DNA of 64,000 nt from Calendula officinalis (GCA_963853835.1 OY970832.1:31446208-31510207), one strand, 5' to 3'. Shown: positions 1 through 11,171, numbered from the stretch's first letter. Translations and numbers: made by a program. Notes: generated by a model not told the origin, from the sequence alone.

Positions 1-83
1 GGTCCAATCTCATTAAAATAAAAATAACCCGTCTCATGGTTTTTAAATGCGGAATAAATAAAGTAATTGTTTTAAAAACATTT
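1..83 (-). repeat. Fragment of the first (left) LTR of the family-C array
   Basis: This matches the C LTRs at 23815-23893 and 31432-31512, starting about 85 bp inside the LTR, so its TG terminus is outside the window. The LTR is interrupted at 84 by element A and resumes at 11382. The sense strand of C is minus, judged from the primer-binding sites beside its other LTRs. Confidence 0.9.
79..83. repeat. Target-site duplication CATTT, left side of element A
   Basis: CATTT directly precedes the LTR start TGTTAGG at 84, and the same five bases follow the other LTR at 11382-11386. A 5-bp duplication is normal for LTR retrotransposon integrase and fixes the ends of A. Confidence 0.93.
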
Positions 84-386
84 TGTTAGGTCACAACGCC
101 CTGGTTTAGATGGTTAATTGATTGGATGATTATAACTTAAGACAAATATTGTATAAGAACAAGATATGAGTCAAATGTATAATTCCACTAAGTGTTTACT
201 CAGTCCTTCTACTCAGTCCTTGTACTCAGTATCACTATCTGATACTGAACTCTGATACTGAGTTCCAATACTGACCACTCAGTATCAGACCTAAACTTAG
301 CTATTTTATTCTACATATTAATCTAAGCTAGTCTAGATTGTTTTGTTATCTTAAGATCCAAAGGGGTAAGGCTTTTTGCCTTAACA
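84..386 (-). repeat. 3' LTR of A (303 bp, internally deleted)
   Basis: Starts TGTTAGG and ends CTTAACA. It matches 10872-11381 except for a 207-bp gap at 194/195, corresponding to 10983-11189, which removes the TATA box and the U3 hairpin. The deletion edges share TG. Elsewhere I see about four substitutions between the two LTRs. The TCAGTAT/ATACTGA cluster (about 225-290) is retained. Confidence 0.92.
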
Positions 387-397
387 ATCTCCCCCCT
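387..397 (-). promoter_or_regulatory. Polypurine tract of A
   Basis: On the minus strand this reads AGGGGGGAGAT directly before the 3' LTR. It is the plus-strand primer site for reverse transcription and confirms the minus orientation. Similar tracts recur inside exon 2 at about 1723, 1893 and 1946. Confidence 0.9.
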
Positions 398-476
398 ATC
401 TAATGATAACAAAACAAATACAAAGAGATATGAAAATAAAGTTTATACAGCAGCTAAGGTATCAATATCTTCTTCT

Positions 477-2353
477 TCATCTGCTGTTGATGGCTTCATT
501 CTCATAGAAGACCTCTTGTTTGATGTGGGCAAACTCTTCTCTTCTCATGAGTTCATCCCTTCTTTTGTTGAGAACAGCAACAATCTTCTTTCTGAACCAA
601 GAGTCTTCTTTCTTGGTGATCATCCATTTCAGTCCAACAAGGTGACTGATTTGTGCTCTTGGTAAATCTTCTTCAGAAATGAAGCACTCTCTATCCTCTG
701 AGTCAGTGTACATATATCCAGAAGTTGGATATATGACACTCTTTTGATCCTGAAAAACAAGGTTAGGAGGAAGAGGGTACTTATTAAGATACTTGTATGT
801 ATGAAGGCATTCTGGTCTGTTGTTTGAGTAAGCTTCAGTCATCACACTGAGCATTCTATACTCTATCTCATGAAGAAAGTCCTTCTCATAACATACTGCA
901 GCAACTGCACAGATCTCATCCAAGACTATTTGATCATAAGTTGATTTCTTTGGAAGCTCTTTGATCAGTCTTGTGATCTTCACCCAGTCTTGAAGCCCCA
1001 TATTCTGAATATCATGAAGAAGAATCTTCATGGGAGGACTGATTGATCCAGTGCAAGTGATGATAACTCTTCCTTCTTTGAGTTTCACTTTTACTTTATT
1101 GACATCCAGATTCAACCAATGTATCCCCCTTACATTTGGAAATGTTTTGGTCTTTAAGAACTCCTTCCTTTCCTCCTTATACTGAGTCCTAGCAGCAACC
1201 ATATTCCAATAATGTTGAATATGGTCTGGACCCTTTCTTGAGATTCTATGTGAAGGACCAGGAGTATCAGTATCTGGGTCAGATTCTGGTTCAGCTTTGA
1301 TTCCCAACGCTTGCTCATTTAAAAATCTCTCTTGTTCTGCACAGAGTTGTTGAGAAGTCAGTCTTGGAGCCTGCTCGGTATCACTGTCCAATGTATGAAC
1401 AGGTCTTCTTTGTCTTGTTACCAAAGGAGCAGGTTCCTCACTTGATTCAGAAGAAGTGAGAACTGCATTGATGGGTCTTCTTGATAAAGAACTCCTTCTT
1501 CTAATCACCAGATTTTCTGGTTCTTCATCATCCGAGGTTGATGATGAAGAACTTTCTTGTGCTGCTAGATTTAGTGCATAGTTCACTAAATCTGTTTCTT
1601 CCTCATCTTCATCATCAGCAATAGGCCAGATGAAAGGCCTATATACCACAATCTGCAATTTATTTTCTTCTTGAGCAGGTGACTCAGTATAAGCTTGCTG
1701 TGGTTGGTCAGTATGAGTCTCCCCCTGAGCAGATGGCTCAAGTGGGTCTTCAAAGTGTAATACTGACCTACTTCTTTGTCTTCTTCTCTCATACTGAAAC
1801 CGAAGTGGTTCAGTATGAGGGCTTTGCTGATGTTGTTGTTGTTGTTGTTGTTCTTGTTGCGGAGGTTGATCTTCATTCAATCTTCGTCTTTTCTCCCCCT
1901 GAGCAGATGGCTCAGGTTGATCAACCTCAGTATCTCTTTGTCTCTTCTCCCCCTTATTGTTATGATTGGATGGGGAGGGAAGAGGATCAGTATCACCACC
2001 CATGTCCCCTTGTGGTTCTTCAATGGTAGGGGAAGGCATGGGCTCAGTCGCAGCATCAGTATAACCCTCAGTATTGGCATGGGAGGGTGATTGAATTTGC
2101 TCAGGATCATCATCTCCTTCTCCTTCTTCATTATGTCCACCAGGTGAGAATGGTGGAGTGGATGGAGGCTGATGTTGTTGTTGGAGTAGTGAGACTGACT
2201 GTTTGATGGAGTCAATGTCCCTACTCATAGTGTCCATTCTGACCAAGATGGTATTCTGAGTGTGTTGAATGGCCAGAATATTCTGCATGATTGCTTGCAG
2301 AGTCACTTGTTCTCCTGCAGCCTGTGATGCTGGATTACCCTGCACAGATGGTG
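477..2353 (-). CDS. Additional gene of A, exon 2 (coiled-coil, acidic repeats, C-terminal conserved domain)
   Basis: Open from the splice acceptor at 2354/2353 to a TGA at 477-479, about 625 codons. The first two bases complete a codon begun in exon 1. The start has the heptad look of a coiled coil (about residues 15-60 of this exon). A long acidic and Gln-rich segment follows, with three copies of EPSAQGE-like peptide and many D/H/Y-T-E/D tripeptides. The last 250 residues look globular, with stretches LLHDIQNMGLQDW, YPTSGYMYTDS and HLVGLKWMITK shared with B. I see no signal peptide or membrane segment, so a classical envelope protein is unlikely. Function unknown. This exon is intact in A. 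Confidence 0.8.
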
Positions 2354-3041
2354 CTAAAGAAAAAAAAAATATAAAACTGGTTAGAAAGAAAGGTTTATCA
2401 AATAGAATTGTGGTCGTTGTTTAACTCTATAATCATATAAACAGAGTTTGTGAAGTCTGTATTTCATCTGGTTTATGATGAAATATTGTGGACTTGTGCA
2501 TAGCATGTGTAAGAAGTTTTTAGTAAAAGCGAGTGTGTAAATTTAAGTAGCTCAGTATAGGATAAGTCACATTTACTAAAAGGTTTGGGTTTGGGAATTC
2601 GAAGCCTGGGATGTGCTTCTTGTAATTTTCAATGTTTATCACTCGGTATTAGAGTGAGAACAGAAATGTGGCTAAACCCCATGGAAAATTTTTGGATTTA
2701 GTGGCTTAAGGGTTTGGGATCATTTCTTGAATTATGCTACCCAACTCAAAAATAAGTTGGACATAATTCAAGCAGCACCAGTGGGTGTCAGTTTGACATC
2801 AACCACCATTGTCTCTTTAAATGTTGAGACAACTGTAGACTGACAATGATCAATTGTGTGCTCAGTATATGAATTTTGCATAGCAGCAGTGGGCTAGCTA
2901 TGTTGGCCATAAATGGATATATATTTGAAAGATCGTGTGAGACGTTGGTCAGTATTGAGTTGGTACTGGCCAATACTTAGTCTCTATTTGGGAATGAAGT
3001 ATATATATATATAAGTTTAAGGGCTTTTTAGAAATTCATAC
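2354..3041 (-). other. Probable spliceosomal intron in the additional gene of A (688 bp)
   Basis: The donor reads CAG/GTATGA and the acceptor is a long T-rich tract ending CTTTAG/CA. Removing it joins the frames in phase 1 (G + CA = Ala). The interior is stop-rich and contains a TA microsatellite. B has the same two sites with the same phase at 15368-16063. Confidence 0.82.
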
Positions 3042-4389
3042 CTGAGACTCTGTCAAATTCCCTTCTAGCATCGGCAGAGGTCGGTGCAGGATCATGTGAT
3101 TGTTGATGTGCAACACCAACATCTTCAATACCGACCTGTCTGTCTGGCTGAGCACCTGCTAGTGTAGTTTGCTCATATTGAATTTCCACATCAAGAGGAA
3201 CATGATGTTCCTCAATTTGTTGAGCAGTTTGAGCTGGTTCTTGACCTGGAAGGTCAGCGGTAGCTGCAACAAGATTATGTTCTTGAAGAGATGCAGTTAA
3301 TGATGGAACATTTGCAGGCTGCACCTCCTCAGATGATAACCCTCCCATAACGACTGGAGAGAGGTTTCTTCTTCTTCTTCTTAGTACAAGTGGTGTTGCT
3401 TATGAGGACTCAATATTAGAAATGTGTTGTTGAGCCGGTTCTTGAACTTGTGGAACAACCTGCATCTCAACATCTTGATCAGCATGTCCTCCATTATCAC
3501 TATCATCATCATTATCTTCATCATCATCATTGTCTGACTCAGTATCAGAAATGACCAGGTCTTCATCATTGATGTGTTCTTGAACAATGGCCCACATATA
3601 AGGACTCAGTAGAGGCTCTCCATCTCTTGGCCTGTAAAAGAAGATCTTCTCACTAAGAGGAGGAAGATCAACCCTTGGACTGAAAAACTCATCATAAATA
3701 TGTGTGGGCATTGATTGTTGAAAGATGAGTGATAAGAATCTGCAGAAAGGGACATTACATTCCCTTGTGTTAGCCCGAACCAAAGCAGCTAATTCATTGA
3801 AAATGAGCCGTGCATAATCAATGTTTCTTCCATAGTACAGAGCATGTACTATTTGCATCCCAAATTCATTTATTTGGTCCAACGCACCTGTCTTGTGGGT
3901 CATACACCGAATAATCGTTGTAATGAGAATACCCCACATAGGACCAAATTGGTTTCTTTTGATTATGCCTGTTGTTCCTCTTCGAACCAAAAATGGCAAT
4001 ACTGAGCGTGCCTCTGTTCTATCAATGAAGGGGTCATACTGAGCTTGGGCGGGAAGCCTCAGTGTTTCACGAATGATGGCAGTAGAAACAAATGCCCTTC
4101 TTTGATCCCTAATTACCCACCCAGCAATCATATCTGGATAATCGAGTGTGGCAGAGTACCAAAACTCGCATAGCATTTCTGGGTACATTGCTCGAGGAGA
4201 CAAAGTCAGTGCATGAGCAATTGGGCAATTCTTCATAAAAGTCACAATGTTTGTGAATTCTTGGCATACCCAGGCTTGAGGAATAGTGAAATTTGCGGTG
4301 ATGTTGTTCCTCGCAAACCTGGGCGGTTCATCATTTCGGAATCTGATTTCCGATTCAACCTCTGGAGCGACGAAAGTGTAGTTTGCCAT
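3042..4389 (-). pseudogene. Additional gene of A, exon 1, interrupted by one TAA
   Basis: Begins ATG at 4389 (MANYTFVAPEVE...) and stays in one frame to the donor at 3042, apart from a TAA at 3400-3402 where B has a Glu codon. A also lacks roughly 15 codons just before that stop relative to B. The N-terminal 300 residues look globular and are closely similar to B (about 88 percent over the first 137). They include CEFWYSATLD and GPMWGILITTIIRCMTHKTGALDQ-type stretches. The pattern resembles hypothetical proteins found after pol in other plant Copia elements, possibly the family called putative plant transposon protein; this is from memory. An Asp-rich tail precedes the donor. Function unknown. 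Confidence 0.75.
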
Positions 4390-4511
4390 CTGTGATTTTG
4401 AGTTAAGAGTTTTTGCTTGCTAAGAGAGAGTGAAATCGTTAATCGCAGAGAGAATTTAAAGAGAAAGAATGAAATAAGCGTTAAAAATATTTGAAGTAAA
4501 AAAAAAACGGT

Positions 4512-4519
4512 TATTTATA
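4512..4519 (-). promoter_or_regulatory. Candidate internal TATA box for the additional gene of A
   Basis: TATAAATA on the minus strand, about 122 bp before the ATG at 4389, in a CCTATAAATAACCG context that B shares (13862-13869). The distance suits a core promoter with a leader of about 90 bases. No transcript evidence is available. Confidence 0.5.
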
Positions 4520-4585
4520 GGTGATTGAAAGATAATTAAGGTATTGGGAAGTTAAACCGGCTGATTTGACTGCCTTATCCTGTGC

Positions 4586-4621
4586 CAACGGTAACTTTCC
4601 TATTAAGAAATGTTACCGTTG
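4586..4621. promoter_or_regulatory. Inverted repeat upstream of the internal TATA of A
   Basis: Arms CAACGGTAAC (4586-4595) and GTTACCGTTG (4612-4621) pair perfectly over 10 bp around a 16-base loop. B has the same element (13758-13793) with one G-U type change. It lies about 70 bp beyond the TATA box. The arms contain AACGG/CCGTT, the core of plant MYB-type sites, so a protein-binding role is as likely as a stem-loop. Confidence 0.6.
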
Positions 4622-4848
4622 AGCAGTATGAGGATTAAGCTCGGTGTGAGCGCCGTCATAACCCAATACTGAGTAAAAAAAAATTAATTTAAAAAAAAAT
4701 TTAAAATTTAAAAACAATTAATTTACTCTTAAAATTAATAAAAAAAATAAAAATTTTAAATTTTGATGATAACAGACTAGTGATACTGAGTAGTCAGTAT
4801 CAACAAGAGTGATACTGAGCTCTCAGTTTTAAAGAAAATTAAGAAAGA

Positions 4849-7185
4849 TCAAGGATTCATCATACCTAATTGCCATAGTAAATACATAAACCTGTCCTCA
4901 GGGAGAGGTTTAGTAAATACATCTGCCAATTGTTCATCTGTCGGAACATAATCTACCTCAACCTTACCTTTTTCCACATTATCTCGAATAAAGTGGTGTC
5001 TGATATCAATGTGCTTTGTTTTGGAATGATAGACTGGGTTCTCTGTGATAGCAATAGCACTCTTGTTATCACAATGAATGGGAGTCTTTTGAAAGTTGAA
5101 CCCATAGTCTAAAAGTTGATACTGCATCCATAATAATTGAGCACAGCAACTTCCTGCAGCAACATACTCTGCTTCTGCTGTGGAAGTTGCTACCGAGTTT
5201 TGCTTCTTGGATGACCAACCTACTAGTCTTCCACCGAGGAATTGACATCCTCCACTTGTGCTTTTTCTGTCCAATCTACAACCTGCAAAATCTGCATCTG
5301 TGTACCCTTCAAGGTCAAAGTTGTAATCTTTGGGATACTAAAGACCCAGGTTAGGAGTACCTGTAAGATATCTAAAGATGCGCTTAACTGCTTTCATGTG
5401 TGATTCTTTAGGATCAGCCTGATACCGAGCACACAAGCATGTTGCAAACATGATATCAGGCCTGCTAGCAGTTAAGTAAAGTAAGGAACCAATCATACCT
5501 CGGTATGTGGATTGATAAACTGATTTACCAGTTTCATCCTTACTTATCTTATCCTGAGTACCCATAGGAGTATGCATGGAAGATAAGTTTTCAAATTTGT
5601 ATTTCTTTAACATATCATGCACATACTTACTTTGATTTATAAAAGTGCCATCAGGCTTTGGTTCAACTTGTAAACCAAGAAAATAAGTAAGTTCTCCCAT
5701 CATACTCATCTGATACTGAGTTGACATTATCTTGGCAAACCAGTCACACATTGACTTGTCAGTGGAGCCAAAGATAATATCATCTACATATATCTGAATG
5801 AGTAAGATGTCAGAACCTTTCCGTCTTGAAAATAATGTTTTATCAATTTTACCTCTTGTAAATTTATTTTCAATAAGGTACTCAGACAGGGTATCATACC
5901 AGGCTCTTGGAGCTTGTTTGAGCCCATATAAAGCTTTATCAAGCTTGAAAACATAATTAGGAAATTTAGGATCAACAAAACCTGGTGGTTGTTTAACATA
6001 AACTTCCTCTTGTAGTTTTCCATTCAGAAAAGCACTTTTGACATCCATCTGATAAACTTTGAAGTTCTTGAAGGCTGCATATGCAAGGTACAACCTAATA
6101 GCTTCAATTCTTGCAACTGGTGCAAAAGTTTCATCATAATCAATGCCTTCTTCTTGCCTGTAACCCTGAGCAACCAACCTTGCTTTGTTTCTGATGACAA
6201 CACCATCCTTGTCCATCTTGTTTCTGAATACCCACTTAGTACCAATAATAGTTTTGCCAGAAGGAGGTGGTACTAAGTTCCAAACTTTGTTTCTCTCAAA
6301 CTCTGTGAGCTCTTCTTGCATAGCCTCTACCCAATCTTCATTTAATAAAGCTTCATCAGCTTTCTTTGGTTCAATGGTGGATAGAAAGCTTGAGAAGAAA
6401 CAGAAATTTGATGTTGCTTGGGGTTGAAACTCTAGTTTTCTTCTTGTTTGGACACCTTCTTCAATAGGACCAATGATATTTGAGATTGGATGGTCTCTGT
6501 GTTCCCTTAAATTGTTTCCTAAGGGAGCATTTGAAGAAGGATCAACAATATCTTGTTGATGTGGTGTGTTGTATGTCTGATACTGTGTGGAATTCTGGTC
6601 AGTATTAGACAGTGCAGGTTGCTGCTCATCTTCATTTTGCAGATATGATGTGGATTCTTGTGAAGTGTTAGATGTTTCACCTTCTTCATAGGTAGATTTG
6701 TTCAAATCATTAGTTGGAAACTCAGTATGAAGGTTCTCTGTTATGGGAACCTCAGTATTAGTCACAGTTGAGTGAGACTGAGTTCGAACTTGATCAGTTT
6801 CATTAAACTTATTAGGAATAAAGTGTGGATGAAACTTGGGCTCTTCAGCAATGGAGTTTTCTGGATTGCATAGAATATCTATGTCACTTATGTCTTCACT
6901 TGCTGAGGTAGAATGCTCATTCTGATCTTCATCAAAGGTAACATGAATGGATTCTACAATCATCTTGGTTGAGATGATATACACTCTGAAGGCTTTAGAG
7001 TGTGGAGAGTAGCCCATGAACACACCTTCATTTGCTTTGGGAGCAAATTTGTTAAGATTTTGTTTTGTACCGAGTACAAAGCATTTACTCCCAAAGATGT
7101 GGAAGTATTCCACATTAGGAATCTTGCCATTGTATAACTCATATGGAGTCTTCAGATGTGGCTTTATTCTGAGTGAAGTTTGCAC
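4849..7185 (-). pseudogene. pol: pol 3' half of A: integrase tail, reverse transcriptase, RNase H
   Basis: One minus-strand frame from 7185 to the stop near 4849, broken only by a TAG at 5338-5340 where a Trp codon is expected (...NLGL / YPKDY...). It includes the integrase C-terminal part (KTPYELYNGK), a long Ser/Thr-rich linker, RT with LVAQGYRQEEGIDYDETFAPVAR and the catalytic YVDD, and RNase H with DRKSTSGGCQFLGG, STAEAEY and a KHIDIRHHFIRD region. The end PTDEQLADVFTKPL is typical of Copia pol. It converts element RNA into DNA in cytoplasmic particles. Apart from the stop, catalytic residues look intact, suggesting recent decay. It is out of frame with the preceding half. Confidence 0.93.
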
Positions 7186-7210
7186 AATTTACAGCTTCAG
7201 CCCAGAAACT

Positions 7211-8209
7211 CAGTGCCAGTCAAGCATGGCATAACAAAGTTCTTGCAGCTTCAATCAGTGTTCTATTCTTTCTTTCTACAACACCATTTTGTTGTGGTGT
7301 GTAGGCTGCAGAGAAGTTTTGAATGATTCCTTTTTCTTCACAGAAATCAGCTAATACTGAGTTCTTAAACTCAGTACCATGATCACTTCTAAGTTGCTTG
7401 ACCTTGTTGCCTTTTTGAAGTTCATCTCTTTTTATAAAGGCAATGATTTCTGTTGTTGCATCTGACTTAGTCTTGCGGAAGATGACCCAAGTATATCTTG
7501 AGAATTCATCAACCAAGACTAGGGTATAGATCTTTTTGGCCAAAGATGGTGTGCTGATGGGGCCAAAAAGATCCATATGTATCATAGTAAGAGGTTCATT
7601 AATGGAATGATTGACCTTTGAATTAAATGAACTCTTCTTCTGCTTGCCCATTTCACATGCTGAACAAAACTTATCTTTTGAATAAGTAATAGTGGGCAAC
7701 CTTCTCACCAGTTTCTTCATACTGAGCTCGTTGATATTTCTAAAGTTGATGTGAGAGAGTTTCTTGTGCCATAGCCAATGCAATTCTGGCTTGACTTTAG
7801 AAAGCAGGCATACTCGAATAGTTGGGTCTATTTCAGATAGGTTGACCACATATACATCTTTTTCTCTTCTAGCAATGAGTACAGGCTGCCCTTTATCATT
7901 GTAGATGATTCCTGCAACCTTCCTGAATCGAGCATCATTGTCATCATCACACATCTGGTTGATACTAAGCAGATTGTGTTTAAGACCCTCTACATAGGCA
8001 ACTCTTTTAAAAGTTATGTTGCCTGCCTTGATCACACCATAACCTCTTGTCTTTCCCACCAAGTCATCTCCAAACTTAACAGAAGGACCCTTCTCTGGAG
8101 TATAATTGAGAAGGTACTCAATACTGCCTGTCATGTGTCTTGAGCAGCCACTATCTAAGTACCATTTTCGGTCACCCTGCACAAGACACACAAAAAGAAT
8201 TAGTTCCTT
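7211..8209 (-). pseudogene. pol: pol 5' half of A: protease and integrase
   Basis: The frame opens at 8209 and runs into a TGA just below 7220 (...EAARTLLCHA stop). A frameshift in the next 35 bases then leads to the RT frame. The aspartic protease site WYLDSGCSRHMTG is near 8130-8165. The zinc-binding GAG-pre-integrase part (HKKLSHINFRN ... CSACEMGKQK) and the integrase core (HMDLFGP, DEFSRYTWV, SDHGTEFKN, GVVERKNR) follow, so the DDE triad is present. It processes the polyprotein and inserts cDNA. The frame is -1 relative to gag with a short overlap. Confidence 0.92.
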
Positions 8210-8445
8210 TTAGGAACCCATTTTTGAATGGGACCTTTGGTGGGAGAAACAGATTTTGACTTGATCTCTGTATTTGGAGAGGTCAGTATCACTTCAGGGG
8301 AAACTTTAGAAGTTTTCTTTGGTGATACTGACTCAGTTTCTCTCCTTTTCTTTGGTACTGAGTACCTAGGACTTGAGAGATCAGTCCAGCATTCATCTCC
8401 CTTATGACCAGTATGATGACACCTATAACATTTTCTAGGTCTATT

Positions 8446-10773
8446 TCAAAACACATTTTCATAAGGTATTTTAGAAAACTGTTGCACTTTTGGTAGATCA
8501 GTATGAGTAAGTTTTGCAAATTTTTTACTTAAAGATTTGATCTGATCACCAAGTGTTTTTAAAATGTTATTTTTGTCATTTTTAATAGGTGTTGTAACAT
8601 TTTGTTGTACTGGTTTAAAGGGTGGTGGATCTGATTGCTTCTTTTTATTTGGCAGAGAAGTCTTTCTAATATTATTAGTGTAAGACTTCTTGTTTCTGCC
8701 AACTGTGGACCTAGTTGAAATTGTTTTTTGTTTATCATGTTTTGAAGAAACAACTTTAACAGGTTCTTTAGATGTCTCAGTATATGATGTTCCTGTTCCT
8801 GCACCTTCTGTATTAGATGAAACATTTGAAATAGAAGTAGTCTTATTATCATTATATAATTCAAAGGTTGTTGTATTAAATAATAATTCAAAAGGTGGAA
8901 CAGCAGAAGTGTCATACTGAACTATTGGAAGCTCAATATCAGAAATTTCCTTTATAGGAATTTCAATACTGAGTTCTTGTAGCTCAGTATAGCACTTTGA
9001 GCAGATGGAAGGACCAATAGGTTTTTCTAAAATTTCATTTTCGTCATCATCTGACTCGGTTTGACATCCAACTTCACAAAAAGTTTTAGCTTTTATAAAT
9101 TTAATAGGGTTCATATTAGAGAACTCTTCAAATAAATCAGCAAAATTATTCATATTCTTAAATTGAGGATCAACACCAAGTGCAGCCCTCACATTTTCTG
9201 GGAATTGTTGATTTAAACATTTATATAATTTTATTGAAGCATTTCCCCAAGATTTACACTGTTTTTCAAATTTTTCTTTTTCAAGTTTATGTAAATGAGC
9301 TTTATTAGCTAATCTTTGGTTAATGTCCTTTAAATCTGAAAAGTTTAGTTCTAAATCTTTATACTTTGCTAATTTATCTAAGTTTTCATTATTTACCCTT
9401 TCAAGTTCTTGAATTGTTAATTTTAAAGCTTTTTCTTTTTGTACAGAAGTTTTAAGATCAACAATCATATACTCAAAAATCTTAGTTTTTTCATTCACTG
9501 AATAAGTTTGAAAGGAACTCACCTTGTACAACTGAGTGGAATCCCAATTAGTATGAACACTCATCCTCTCAGCCTCATTGATATCCTTTTCAAAGGAGCT
9601 CTTCAAATCATCTTCAGTGAAAGCCATAAAGGCTTTATTCTCAACCTCTTCCTCATCATCACTTAAGTCCTCATCCATCCAGGCTTCTGAGTAAAGTGCT
9701 TGATGAGGTGCTCCATTCCCTTCTGCCCTCTTGCCCTTGCTCCAATTCTTCAGCTTGACATACTTGTCTCTATACCTCTTTGCTCGGTATGCAATCTTGT
9801 CATTCTGGTCAGTCTCAGAAGACTTGGTATGACAATTTGCAGCAATATGTCCAGGCTTACCACACCTATAGCAAAGACCTGATCTTGGGTCAGTATTAGA
9901 AGAACTAACACCAAGCCTCTTCTTTTTCAACTGATCCAGCTTCATAGACATAAGAGCCATTTGAGTTTCAAGCTCTTCTGCCTCAGCATCAGCAAGATCA
10001 ACTACTGGTTCTTCAGGCTCAGTCACAGTATATGCTTGTTGCACAATAAGAGCCATGCTATTTGAAGATTGGTCAGTTTTCTTCCAGTTGATCAGTCTTG
10101 CAGCAGTATTCTCTTCATGGTTCAACATTAGGCCATACAGAGTTTCAAGAGTGTATGACTCAATGTTGTTAGCAGCATTGACAGAGTTTGACATGTCAAG
10201 AAATTGTTGAGAAAGACTGTCCAGGAACTTTTGAACAAGTTCCCCTTCCTCTTTTACAATGCCAATAATAATTAAACCATGAACAAGAGTGTTAAACCTG
10301 TTGTAGAGAGAGGTGATGTCTTCATTTGGATTTGAGAAGAAGGTTTCATACTTTCTTCTCATGTTGCTCTTTCTTTGCAACTTCACCTTTGGTGTGCCTT
10401 CATAGGTGACTGATAGGCTATCCCACATAGCCTTAGCTGTTGGTAATTCCATGATTGCATTAAGAATTTCTTTGGTAACAGCATTACCAATCACCCCTTT
10501 AGCTCTGGAGTCTAAAGCATACAACTGACGGTCAGTATCAGTCCAGTTGTGCTTTAGTTTAGGTACAGTTCTTGTGCTCTCAGGAGCATTATCAGTAGCA
10601 GCAACGGGTTCCACAGTTTGTGGGATGATAGGACCATCATATAGCACAGTGAGCATTTCATGATGAATGGATTCAAGATACCACTGGGCTTTTAGCTTCC
10701 ATTGATGGAAGTCTTTACCATCAAAGATGGGTACTCCCTTTCCAGACATAATTGGGGCAACAATGGTAGACAT
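8446..10773 (-). CDS. gag: gag of A, ended early by a TGA between two zinc knuckles
   Basis: Starts ATG at 10773 (MSTIVAPIMSGKG), 85 bases after the primer-binding site, and reads 775 codons. The N-terminal 250 residues are a Copia gag (UBN2-type) with WDSLSVTYEGT and a KLQRKSNMRRKYE stretch. A first CCHC knuckle CYRCGKPGHIAANC is near residue 300. A long Lys/Glu-rich region, probably coiled coil, follows. The frame stops with TGA at 8446-8448 but stays open beyond it to about 8203, including a second knuckle CYRCHHTGHKGDEC at 8389-8430. The TGA is therefore probably a mutation (CGA to TGA would explain it). Forms the virus-like particle and binds RNA. Confidence 0.88.
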   Translation of the reverse strand: MSTIVAPIMSGKGVPIFDGKDFHQWKLKAQWYLESIHHEMLTVLYDGPIIPQTVEPVAATDNAPESTRTVPKLKHNWTDTDRQLYALDSRAKGVIGNAVTKEILNAIMELPTAKAMWDSLSVTYEGTPKVKLQRKSNMRRKYETFFSNPNEDITSLYNRFNTLVHGLIIIGIVKEEGELVQKFLDSLSQQFLDMSNSVNAANNIESYTLETLYGLMLNHEENTAARLINWKKTDQSSNSMALIVQQAYTVTEPEEPVVDLADAEAEELETQMALMSMKLDQLKKKRLGVSSSNTDPRSGLCYRCGKPGHIAANCHTKSSETDQNDKIAYRAKRYRDKYVKLKNWSKGKRAEGNGAPHQALYSEAWMDEDLSDDEEEVENKAFMAFTEDDLKSSFEKDINEAERMSVHTNWDSTQLYKVSSFQTYSVNEKTKIFEYMIVDLKTSVQKEKALKLTIQELERVNNENLDKLAKYKDLELNFSDLKDINQRLANKAHLHKLEKEKFEKQCKSWGNASIKLYKCLNQQFPENVRAALGVDPQFKNMNNFADLFEEFSNMNPIKFIKAKTFCEVGCQTESDDDENEILEKPIGPSICSKCYTELQELSIEIPIKEISDIELPIVQYDTSAVPPFELLFNTTTFELYNDNKTTSISNVSSNTEGAGTGTSYTETSKEPVKVVSSKHDKQKTISTRSTVGRNKKSYTNNIRKTSLPNKKKQSDPPPFKPVQQNVTTPIKNDKNNILKTLGDQIKSLSKKFAKLTHTDLPKVQQFSKIPYENVF

Positions 10774-10857
10774 TTTTGATTTTGGAGTATTTGAAGGGTA
10801 AGTATAAGGAATGGCTGCCAGGGTTATAGATCGACTAAATAAGAGTTTATTTAGCCT

Positions 10858-10869
10858 GCTCTGATACCA
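10858..10869 (-). promoter_or_regulatory. Primer-binding site of A
   Basis: TGGTATCAGAGC on the minus strand, two bases after the 5' LTR. It is complementary to the 3' end of plant initiator Met-tRNA and primes minus-strand cDNA. It fixes which LTR is 5'. Confidence 0.95.
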
Positions 10870-11074
10870 ATTGTTAGGTCACAACGCCCTGGTTTAGATG
10901 GTTAATTGATTGGATAATTATAACTTAAGACAAATATTGTATAAGAACAAGATATGAGTCAAATGTATAATTCCACTAAGTGTGGCTTGTTGCGGAATAA
11001 CAAGACCACTGATCAATTACAAAAGATATGAAAGTGTAAAGTGAATTGGTGAATACTCCTTTGCCAAATGATCT

Positions 11075-11083
11075 CTATTTATA
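11075..11083 (-). promoter_or_regulatory. TATA box in the 5' LTR of A
   Basis: TATAAATAG on the minus strand, about 300 bp into the LTR in the sense direction. The same box lies in B at 18258-18266. Confidence 0.75.
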
Positions 11084-11144
11084 ATGTTATAGAGATCTTA
11101 CAAGTTAGGCAAGGAGAAATGCAAGGACTAGAGTAAGGAAAGTA

Positions 11145-11171
11145 GCCGAGATCAAAGGGATTTGATCTGGC
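11145..11171. promoter_or_regulatory. U3 hairpin of A
   Basis: Perfect arms AGATCAAA and TTTGATCT (plus-strand reading) around GGGA, with outer GCC/GGC pairing across one bulged base. It lies about 60 bp upstream of the TATA box. B has the same core and loop with different, still pairing outer arms (18169-18197). Confidence 0.65.

Noticed and set aside
2999..3012. TA microsatellite as a regulatory site
   Set aside because: Simple repeat inside the intron, variable in length between A and B.
477..4389. Envelope gene (retrovirus-like) in element A
   Set aside because: No signal peptide, hydrophobic fusion or membrane segment is visible in either exon; kept as an extra gene of unknown function.
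8195..8212. Programmed -1 frameshift between gag and pol of A
   Set aside because: The frames overlap by only a few codons at CCTAAAAGGAAC, but no standard slippery heptamer or clear pseudoknot is seen, and gag is already cut by a TGA upstream; ordinary decay suffices.
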